A stretch of 64,000 nucleotides of DNA, taken from contig JAOWCC010001368.1 in the NCBI GenBank assembly GCA_030867875.1, positions 558,001-622,000 of the forward strand, given 5' to 3'. This DNA comes from Actinernus sp. WN-2022 (lineage: Eukaryota > Cnidaria > Anthozoa > Actiniaria > Actinernidae). The position numbers were made by a program, and so were the translations under genes. Under the pieces are notes generated by a model. The model was not told the DNA's origin. It searched no databases and saw only the letters and a program-made list of their open reading frames with translations. Below, piece after piece: positions 33,701 to 45,700 of the stretch (its first letter is position 1; each line of letters starts with the position of its first letter).

Positions 33701-36700
33701 AGTGTCAGTAAAGTGTTGGTAAAGTATCAGTCAACTGGTCAACATTGGATCATAAACTATATGTACACTTCCATAATTTGGTTATTATTTTGGTTATTTA
33801 TAGTTGTGGTTCCATAATCCAAGATTAAGGTCAGCTGTCTACCAGTGGATGCCCCTGGAGCCTGATGTCATCTCAAACTCAGATGACAAAGCAAGTGAGG
33901 ACTATAACCATTGATTTGTTTTCTATTAGTTAGATTATATCATCTCAAACTCAGATGACAAAGCAAGTGAGGACTATAACCATTGATTTGTTTTCTATTA
34001 GTTAGATTATATCATCTCAAACTCAGATGACAAAGCAAGTGAGGACTATAACCATTGATTTGTTTTCTATTAGTTAGATTATATCATCTCAAACTCAGAT
34101 GACAAAGCAAGTGAGGACTATAACCATTGATTTGTTTTCTATTAGTTAGATTATATCATCTCAAACTCAGATGACAAAGCAAGTGAGGACTATAACCATT
34201 GATTTGTTTTCTATTAGTTAGATTATATCATCTCAAACTCAGATGACAAAGCAAGTGAGGACTATAACCATTGATTTGTTTTCTATTAGTTAGATTATAT
34301 CATCTCAAACTCAGATGACAAAGCAAGTGAGGACTATAACCATTGATTTGTTAAACCATTGATTTGTCGATCGAGGACCAATCACATATTTGAAAACAAA
34401 CACGAGCACTGAGACTTGTTTGTTTCACATCTGACATCAGACCAATCGCTGCAAACTGGTCTCACAGCAATTATAAACCGCAATGGCAATCACAAACTGA
34501 CGAAGTGATGAAGTAAAAAAGCTGAAATTGAAACTCCAGAAGATTCGGTGCGATCTCACGGCAAAATAACCAATATCGAATTAAAATGTCCAAAATGTAT
34601 TCACCTGGGTGTTTTTATTTGACAGAATGGACTCAAACCAGTTTTCGCATTGTGCCTATAATAAAGAGAGATCAGCCTTTGAATGACAACTCCCAATCTG
34701 AACAATCCTTATGTACTATACCTCATTAATGATTATGCCGAACCAGCATTCCAACATGAAGAACTGTAACGACAGTTATGTAAAACATTGATAAGATCGC
34801 AATGTGAAAAATTATATTAATTATATCATTATTATTGGGGCATTCCACAGTATTTTACATTGTCACAAAGATTCAAAAAAGATTAAAAGTTCCCTAGCTC
34901 TCTTATACTTAAAGGTGCTGTGTCACGGTACTGCGCATGTGTGAAAATCGGATGATTTTTTAATTATGTTCTTGCCCGGAATTAAATTCTCAGAGCGGTG
35001 ATATATAGATTTTTAAATCGACCTCCATCAGTGTTCTTTTTGAACTCATCCTTGCCTCCTTTGGTCATTTATGGATATGTAAGATGTGCTTAAATAAGTT
35101 TTAGTTACCGTATTCACTCACGGATAAGCCGCACTTGCGGATAAGCCGCACCCCAAGTTTAGAAGCTTGATTCAGGGAAAAAAGGTTTTTGGAAGAATAT
35201 GAAATGTACATGTACATTGTATAAACCTTCATCGGACTTTCAAACTGGAGAAAACTCCAAAGTTGTACCTGTAATTGCTCTGAAATAGTATAAACTTCCT
35301 GTTTGTTTACCGGGATCTGTTCATTCAGGTCACCTTTTAGATCAAATTTTACATGTCAAAGAAGCCAACAACGTGCTCACGTTCCGTAGCTTAGTAACCA
35401 GGCACCTATTGGAAGAGAGAGAACTGGACACTAAAAGTTTTGTTTTTGCTGAACGAAGTCAAAACAACATGGAGTAGTTTCTCTTTCATCAGCTGTCTGT
35501 TGCTATCATACCTAAAAGGATATCCGGAAGCCATCTATTGGAGAAAAACTTGTTACTCAAAGAGAGGTGGAAGATCTGTTCAAAAAAATTGCTGTTAAAG
35601 TGCAAAGCTGCAAATTAACATTGTGCCATTTAGCGTGGTATTTAATCGCTTGCAGAGGAACAAATATTCACAACATAAATGGATATGTTAGGATCCATCA
35701 AACTTGCAAAAGCAATGGCCAGTGCTTACTTTATTTTGGTTTGGTGTAGTATTTATCAGTGTTGCTTAGTATTTCTTTTAAATGTTAATTTATGGAAATT
35801 TCCGGACCTTATGTTCGGTAGATGTTCTTGCAGATAAGCCGCACCCCCGATTTTAAATGAAGATTTCTGGTAAAAAGGTGCGGCTTATCCGTGAGTGAAT
35901 ACGGTACTGTTTAACCCTTTAAGCCCCAAGAGTGCCATATGGCACTATTACTGGTTACTTGCTTTGAGGGTATAAATCTGACTAAGTTCAAAGAGCAATG
36001 CCCTGAGATTCCCACACACCTTAATGTATAGACCAATGATCCTATTGAACTGCATTAGGCATATTAAAAATGAATAATTTCATCTAAATCCCCCTTTCTT
36101 TGCATAAGTTAACTATAGTTGACATTATTTCACTTCAGAAAAAGGGACTAAAATGACAGTTACAGAAAAAAATATTTCTCCTCAGATTCTAAATTTTCTC
36201 ACAAAAATACATATTTTACATAAAATTTAGAGTTTCATGTTTGCACTAACCTCACTTTCTGTCTCCCAACACCTAAACTTGCCCTGCACCAAGCCATTCT
36301 GTCCACAAGCACTTCACAACAAGCTAAATTCATCCATAATGACCGCAAAGCATGCCGGGAAATCCTACCAAACAGCGGCATGGCCCTTCCCCCATCTTCA
36401 TTCTTCAAAATATATACTAAGTCTAAAGCCATTTCGACCTAATAGCTTCATATTGGAATCAATGGCAAGTAAATGTTGTCCAATATTCCAAAACAGCTAT
36501 GATAGGTGGCTCCAGACCTCCATTTATAAAGCTCACGCTAAAGTGACAGAAGACGTCCTGGCCCATTCACGAGTGGAAAATGAGGCTCTTTCTCTATCAC
36601 AATAGCAGGCACAGACTCAGTTCTTTGAGAAAGTACTGATTCAAGCTCTCATCAGACTTAATGATGTCCTCCAGCACTCTAAAAATGGAAAAAAAGGCTT

Positions 36701-39700
36701 TAAAAAGCCTTAAATTCTGTTTTCCCCCAAACAAACTTCCCTCCAGCTCCATAGCAATGCGACGTCAACGTATCCAAAATGGCCGACAAAAAACTTTGAG
36801 CCCCCAGTATTGTTGGTCAGATGAAAATTCCATGGTAACAGTGACTACAGTTTTCTTAGGGGGGGAGGGTTTGTTGCAGTCTAGAATGAGCCAAATATCA
36901 GTTAAAAGCCCTCGGGGCTTAAAGGGTTAAAACACAACAGGAGTTGTGTTGAACGGCTTCAAAAATGCTTTAAGAATGTAATGAAAGAAAGACACACATC
37001 TCAAGGGAATGGCATAAAGAAAATAATTTTTAGTAGGATGAAATTTTATATATTAGTTTCATCCTAATTAGAAATTCACTGATAAAGGCCCAAAATTAGC
37101 TGCAAGTTTATTAAACGACTTCAAAAACATTGACATGTATTTTGGCAATACAACTTATTTTGGCTGAGAAAATCCAAGCTAAAACTTTATTTAAATTAGG
37201 ATGAAAGTTTATCAGATATAAAATGTCTTCATAGTCATTGATTTCCTTTGTTTTTGCTTCATTAATTATTCATGAGTTTTTGAAGTTATTGTACATAACA
37301 ATTTGTTTTCTGTTTGTTACTTTAGGTAACTCTTAAACCATTCATGGCAACTACCTCATTTCATAAAAATGCAATTTATCTAGGTCTAAGAACATTCCTA
37401 TAGTATATTTGTTATTTTCTATAGCTTTAGTTATTATTTTTATCTACTGACTGGGTCAGTGGTTACTAGCCAGGGTTTGCTTAACAACATAATGTACATA
37501 ACATGCAGTTATGTCAAAATGTTTGTTGGTCTAAAAATATTATTTGGGAATATCTTGTTCAGATTCAAAAACTGGTGAAGCATGTGGTTATGGAGAACAA
37601 GACTTGGTTAAACAGACTGGAAAGAAGCTACCCCCCTTGCTGCCATCCAGTGCCATTGAGTCAAGTGGCAAATCCACCAACATATGTTCACATTTACAGA
37701 TCATCTTTGCACAATTACAGTACAGCAATAGAAGGTACATTGTACATTGTATTGTTTGCTTCATAACATTTCCAAGAAATTGTATTACAAAACTGTGTCA
37801 GGGAATTGGAAAATAATAAAGACAGAGCTCTTGACAGCCTTGCCCTGCATATCTAGTCAGATTTTGTGTTTTTGCCTTTTCACAAAAATTAATTATGACT
37901 TTTGAACTAAATTGAAGGGGAGGGTCAACGAAAAATTGACCACACCATTTTAGACCTAGAAGAAAACAATCTTCTGGGTGGACTGGAACATTGTGATTGG
38001 CTGCCTCTACATCGAATGTAGCCATACTTTGCTACCATTCGAATAATTTTGTCTATCCTAATGTATTGCAACTTGTATATGGATTAGGTTCAATGCCATC
38101 ATTGATGCTAAAGCCCCCCAGATAAGACAAATCTACTTTGAGCCTCCATTTCCCTGGCTGTGCCTTCTTAGGAATGACCCAAAGCTGCTGATTGCAAGTT
38201 CGGCAAGGACGAGGAAGAAAAAGGGCCCTGCTACCCTCCCCAAAGAGTCATCAACACTCTAGTATATTGGTGTAATGTTCCGCGCCATGTTTTTGGGCTC
38301 CCTGCGTACACCTTCCAGTGAACCACACACAATTTAGTAGAAATAAAAAGTTTAATACAACTAAATACTACAATTCGCTTACTGTTAGTCCCAATAAATA
38401 ATATTAACTAATAGCTACAATGTAGGATAAATATATGTAACATGACATCTAGTAATTAATATGTAACGAACTCTAAATCTTAAAGTAAATCTACCAAAAA
38501 GAAAACTAACCAGTACAGCAAATGATTTTTTTTTCTCCCGTTCAATCTTTTTCCTTACATAATTATCTGTGTTCCTTTCTCTTTCTTGTCCGTTTCTACT
38601 GTGCCCCAAACACAATTCCAACACCAAACTTTTACCTTACAACTCCACAACTTGAACCATCGCAATTTTAAACTTCCACGCAACTCTGTATGAGATTCCA
38701 CTACACAACTTTAACTTGTGAATACTCTTTTCCTTCTCCTTCGTTCTCCGTAACTTTGTACTCTACACTTGTGCCTTTCCTTCTTCAATATATCGAAACT
38801 TTCATGTATTCCGTGTGCTTTCCTTCTGCCTCCACTCCACTGTTATCGGTTTCCTTATGTACTAGGCTCCTTTAGCAAGTGGGTTTTGCCTTGACTTATT
38901 CTCCAAGCCCCAACTGACAACTTTCAGCTGTGAACATCATATGCTGCCTGTTCTAGTAGCTACTTTTCTTGTTTTTTTGCTTAGTACGCGTACTAAGTGT
39001 ACTAAGATATATTTATGTATTACCGGCCATCTTCTCCGGTTCCCTTTTCTATCCTATTTGAAACTCATTTATAAATGATTGCTGTCTCGTACTGCCTCGT
39101 ACGAGATAAGGACTGAAAATGTTTTGAGACAACTAGTGCCTCGTACGAACGTACTAACGACTGAAAATGTTTTGAGAGAACTCATTAGTGCCTCGTACTA
39201 ACCGGTGACTAATTACTAACGTACCAAGGACTGAAAATGTTTTGAGAGACAACTAGTGCCTCGTACGAACGTACTAACGTACTAAGGACTGAAAATGTTT
39301 TGCGACAACTAGTGCCTCGTACTAACGTACTAAGGAATGAAAATGTTTTGCGACAACTAGTGCCTCGTACGAACGTACTAACGTACTAAGGACTAAAAAT
39401 GTTTTGCGACAACTAGTGCCTCGTACGAACGTACTAACGTACTTATAAGGACTGAAAATGTTTTGCGACAACTAGTGCCTCGTACGAACGTACTAACGTA
39501 CTAAGGACAGAAAATGTTTTGAGAGAACTAGTGCCTCGTACGAACGTAATAACGTACTAAGGAATGAAAATGTTTTGCGACAACTAGTGCCTCGTACGAA
39601 CGTACGAACGTACTAAGGACAGAAAATATTTTGCGACAACTAGTGCCTCGTACGGACGTACTAACGTACTAAGGACTAAAAATGTTTTGCGACAACTAGT

Positions 39701-42700
39701 GCCTCATACGAACGTACTAAGGACTGAAAATGTTTTGAGACAACTAGTGCCTCGTACGAACGTACTAACGTACTAAGGAATGAAAATGTTTTGAGAGAAC
39801 TAGTGCCTCGTACGAACGTACTAACGTACTAAGGAATGAAAATGTTTTGAGAGAACTAGTGCCTCGTACGAACGTACTAACGTACTAAGGAATGAAAATG
39901 TTTTGCGACAACTAGTGCCTCGTACGAACGTACTAACGTACTAAGGACAGAAAATGTTTTGCGACAACTAGTGCCTCGTACGAACGTACTAACGACTGAA
40001 AATATTTTGCGACAACTAGTGCCTCGTACGAACGTACTAACGTACTAAGGACTAAAAATGTTTTGCGACAACTAGTGCCTCATACGAACGTACTAACGTA
40101 CTAAGGACTGAAAATGTTTTGAGACAACTAGTGCCTCGTACGAACGTACTAACGTACTAAGGACTGAAAATGTTTTGAGACAACTAGTGCCTCGTACGAA
40201 CGTACTAACGTACTAAGGACTGAAAATGTTTTGCGACAACTAGTGCCTCGTACGAACGTACTAAGGACTGAAAATGTTTTGCGACAACTAGTGCCTCGTA
40301 CGAACGTACTAACGTACTAAGGAATGAAAATGTTTTGCGACAGCTAGTGCCTCGTACGAACGTACTAACGTACTAAGGACAGAAAATGTTTTGCGAGAAC
40401 TAGTGCCTCGTACGAACGTACTAAGGAATGAAAATGTTTTGCGACAACTAGTGCCTCGTACGAACGTACTAAGGACTGAAAATGTTTTGCGACAACTAGT
40501 GCCTCGTACGAACGTACTAAGGACAGAAAATGTTTTGCGAGAACTAGTGCCTCGTACGAACGTACTAACGTACTAAGGACAGAAAATGTTTTGCGAGAAC
40601 TAGTGCCTCGTACGAACGTACTAAGGAATGAAAATATTTTGAGAGAACTAGTGCCTCGTACGAACGTACTAACGTACTAAGGACAGAAAATGTTTTGCGA
40701 GAACTAGTGCCTCGTACGAACGTACTAAGGACAGAAAATGTTTTGCGAGAACTAGTGCCTCGTACGAACGTACTAACGTACTAAGGACTAAAAATGTTTT
40801 GCGACAACTAGTGCCTCGTACGAACGTACTAAGGACAGAAAATGTTTTCCGACAACTAGTGCCTCGTACTTAGGACTGAAAATGTTGCAACTAGTGCCCC
40901 TTATATTAAATTATTGATACCTCAGTAAGTTTAAGTACCTAGGCACTAACTTTCATGGTCGAGCGATTACTGCGGTACTGTAACACCGGCGTTTCAGTAA
41001 ATGGCCGAACTGTGATATTATAGCCCATAGCATTAAGTAAATATTATAAGAAAATCACATGCCTGACTAGGTTATTACATGTTAGTTAAGAGTTGTACGG
41101 GAATTATCAACGCCGACACCGTTACGACAATTTAACGTGGAATTAACGATTTCTCTAATCTGAAAAGCCTAAATCTCCTCTGATTCAGAGACATCTGAAT
41201 TGATCAGGCAGATAAAACGTTTAATTTATGTCTTCCCTCTTCATGAAATAGCTATAGATTATACCCCCTGTTTGCTGCATAGACTGAGCTCTGTTTTCTG
41301 GGCAATGCAAAGACAACCACACAAGGTTTGGCATATATGGCTATGAGCAAAGGCCCATAGCCGGTAATGAGATTTTAATAAAGAAATAATCTACCAATAT
41401 TTTAGCCCAGTAAAGGCGAGGGCAAACACCCGGGGGAGGGGGGGGGGGTACTCCTGTTTGTGACGTATTATGTATGTGCCGCCCGGGTGGGTCAGGGTTT
41501 TGAGCTCAGTTTGGGCAGGTAGGGTCAGGGTTTTGACCTGATTTCGGCAGATCAGGGTCAGGATTTGAGTATATTTTGGGTGCAGTCAGGGTCGGGGTTC
41601 AGTATTTTTTAGGCAGTTAGGGTTCAGTGTTTTTTAGCTACTATGTCATTTTTATCACCTGCCCACATGCAAGCACTGAGGTTCGTATACATTGTGACGG
41701 CGCTAATTCGTACTTATCTATGTACTTCATCTGCTGATTTGTTTACCCAATGCTACATGTACGTTCCGTATTTTGCATGCAATCCTGGTACGCGGTATAC
41801 CGGCCGGGATATATATCCGACCGTGTTTTTAAAACAATTTAAAAAAGGGGCAACCAGGTGTTTTTTTCCCAAAAGGGGGCAATCAGGGTTTTGGAGCTCG
41901 GATTGGGTCAAACAGGGTCAGGGTTTGAGCCTCTTGGCCTCACATACATACCCATTTTTCATGTAAGTTTGCCCGGGGGGCAAACAAAACGAAATCAACA
42001 ATAATTACTGCAACATGATAATGAACCAATAAAGTCGTGGTCAGGTAATGGGAGGAGTGATAAAATCACGACAAGTATTCACTCGTTGAAAACCTGAAGT
42101 GAATGATCCAAAGTAACCAAGTGTCACATGACAACCCCATAGCCAGTAGAGGGGGTCAGTGGTAATGGTCTCCTCACCATACCCAAAGCCATGTGGAAAC
42201 AAGTTATACAACATCTACTAATATTAATAATGCACAAAGGCAAACAAAAGCTAATCAGAGAGAAGACTTAAACATTCTATTCGCCAGCAATAATTTCATT
42301 TTTGTCTCCCTCTTCATGAAATGGCTATAGATTATGCTCTGTTTTCTGGGCAATGCAAAGACAACCACACAAGGTTTGGCATATATGGCTATGAGCAAAG
42401 GCCCATAGCCCATAGGTTTAACCCAGTAAAGGTGAGGGCAAACAAAACGCCAAATGCATCTTGATGAAATAAATGATGCTGCCCCACCCCAGGCAATACA
42501 GCAAATAGAAAAAATGTTGATTAAATCTAGAACAGCAGCCTTTGATAAATTATTCAGCTATGTTCCTGTATTCTAACAGGTAAAACCAACAAAAAAGGAA
42601 AAACTAAGACTGCTGCTCTTGCTAGACAGTCTTGTCAATCCTTCAATGAAATTAATATTAAATTTAAAGTTAATTACATAAATTAAAAGAAAGATAAGAC

Positions 42701-45700
42701 TGCTACCCTTGCTAGACAGTCTTATCAATCCCTTAATTAAATTGAAAGTCAATTAAATAAATTAAAAGAAAGATAAGACTGCTGCCCTTGCTAGACAATC
42801 TTATCAATCCTTTAATTAAATTTGAAAGATAAGACTTCTGCCATTGCTAGACAGTCTTATCAATCCCTTAATTAAATTGAAAGTCAATTAAATAAATTAA
42901 AAGAAAGATAAGACTGCTGTCCTTGCTAGACAATCTTATCAATCCTTTAATTAAATTGAAATTTAATTACATAAATTAAAAGAAAGATAAGACTTCTGCC
43001 CTTGCTAGACAGTCTTATCAATCCTTTAATTACCAGCAAATATTTCATTTATGCAACTAAAACTTCTACAGCAGCTGTAAACAAAGCCATCCCTCGCTTG
43101 AGAAATTATTTGAGGTCATGTCCCACCTACATGTACATGTATCTCAAGTGCCTCTTATGTTGTGAAAACATTTTGGAAGCTACCAATTGGTATAATACTG
43201 GAGTCAAATGAACAGTTAATATTTGTCATCCGTATATTTTCAGTCTCGCAATCTGCTGTTCGATTCTATACAGCATGGACTGACTTGGGACCGCGGTAGC
43301 ACTAACTATTAAACAAAACTTCAGAAGTGGCAGGGTATTCTATAATCATTCGTCATGTGGCCTACCCTGAATGTGGCCAATATTAATAAACATTTTAAAA
43401 AGTTACTTGTATAATTCCAGAACTAAATGGCCGGGGCCAGCCCTGAACAGCCATAAATCGAGCCTATATTCTATACTGAAAGACTTGCGAAGATAATGGT
43501 TGACCCTTTCATCGGTTTTACAATGAAGATATGCCTGATAGATTATTTCGTATAGTAATAATTTGCATAGATCAGTCTAAAAGTCGTAATCAAGTCAACA
43601 TTTCTGTATACCCTACACTGCTGGCAGGCTCTATACCACAATCATTTAATTTTCCGGTCTCCCTTGACGGTACGCTAATTCGCTCCAGTCTGAAGGGATA
43701 CATTAATTAAGCTTTCCCCCGTACTTGTTTTTAGAGTTACGACCACTCGGAAGTTACGTGCGGAAGTTTTTTTAGATTGAGGGACTCGAGTCCTGGATCG
43801 GCCTGCTTGATTTTGTTTGGCTATTTAACGCGGTCCTGTCCTTTACATTCAATTCTACCATTTATGGGATTTTTTCATATTTTTTTTCATTTTCGGTTAT
43901 CAGTCTTCTTTTTTCAACTCTTGCAACGATTTTCTAGCTTAATTGACTCACAACTTCTAGAATCTTACCCACACATAATTTTCTCTTAAATAATTCCAAT
44001 TAGTTAGTTTTAGAAGCCTTGTTTGCGTGATACGAAACCAATGTCTGTTCAGGGTTGTCCGCAGTAGTAGCAGGCAATTGGTGAATTTTTCTGGACATTT
44101 GCAAAGCATTTGATCGACTCAATAAACGATGTAAGTTTACTAGACAAAATGGAGTTTTTTGGAGTTTCCGGCTCTGAATTAAAATGGTTCGATTCTTACC
44201 TCAATGGAAGACAGTAACGACGTAAATGGACACCTGTCCTCGCCAAAGGAAATACTATATGGTGTGCCTCACTCGATACTTGGCCCATTGTTGTTTCTTT
44301 CTCTATATCAATTATTTACTTAATTGTTTAACGTCTACTACCCCCTGTCTGTATGCAGACGATACACAGAGTTTTGCATCCTCATTTGATTCGGTGGGGC
44401 TTGCCTCCAATCTAAACTCTGATCTTGATAACATATGTGATTGGCTATCTGTAAACAAGCTCCAGTTTCACCCCTCCAAAACAAAGCTAATCTACATATA
44501 ATCTAAATAATAAAACTGGGGATCTATCTACCACTGTTTATAAATTCAGTCAGAGTTTTGCGATTAAATTCACACAAATGTTTAGGGGTTGAACTTGATG
44601 AAAACTAACTTTTGAGAAGCACATTTAGAATGTTTGTAAAAAATCCAGTGCAGGCATTGCTGCTCAAGATAAGGCGGATCAAGCTAGCTCACTTGAAATA
44701 ATTTATAAGGCAGCGACGGCGCAGTCGGGACTTTTTTGCCAAAAAATATTTTCCCTAGTTACTTCTCAGTCAGTTTAAGTAATACCGGCTCAATTATCCT
44801 TTTTAGCCCCAATCCCCCCACTTGAAATTTCGCTCCGCCATCCCTGATAAAGTCTCAGTTCAACCCTACATGTACTTTGGTTATTGTTCACCCATATGGG
44901 ATACCCGCGGTAAACTTCTTCCAAACAAATTGCAAAGAATTCAGTCTCGCACTGGTAGGGTAGTAACTGGTGAAAATTACGACACCCGATCCGACGTACT
45001 TTACTGTCTAAACTGGAAGACCCTCCATCAAGGCGTCAACCGAACTAAGTTAACATTGATGTACAAAATTCTTAATGAACAATCTGCACCTACTTTAAGA
45101 AGCTTTAAAAAGCTATCAAACTTAGTGATAGCGACAACAAAATATCACTTAAGAAACTTCGAAAATGACCTAGCATTTCCAAAGCCGAAAACAAATATTC
45201 TCAAGCACAGTGATGCTATGCTCTGGAACAGCATTTCAAGGGAGGCAAAATCTCTCAGGCAATTCAAAAGCAAAGTTGTTTGCTTGCCTGAGCTATTCCA
45301 TTAACTGTCACGGAATTATGCTGTTGGTTGTTTTATACCCAAATAATATAATAGATAAATTCTTATGTGTATGTTTTTAATTGTTTATTTATGCAATGGA
45401 TGTTTTATTTTTTTATACGCCCCACTCGGAAACCAGCTTATGTTGTAGTGACCAGCCTATCCAAGTAAAGTCCTAAAGTATGTAGGTATACACGACTTTC
45501 ATAATGGCCGCCTCCGGCCACCTCCTAATTTGCATAATTTGGAAGATAAATCTGTAGGGGGAAACTAATGCTACCACATGAAAGATCACATTAAAACTAG
45601 TAATTGGGTTCAGTTTTAGAGCAATGTGGAGAATTGCTGTTGAGCTATGAGCATTTCTAATGCAGACAAAATATGAAAGCGAGGCTAGAAAGGCCTCCGT

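Noticed and set aside
36237..36605. 122-codon frame inside the piggyBac-like element as a transposase
   Set aside because: No DDD motif or Cys-rich end of piggyBac transposases is visible and the frame is far too short.
41643..41966. 107-codon frame inside the first G-ended MITE
   Set aside because: It lies wholly within a non-autonomous element and shows no domain.
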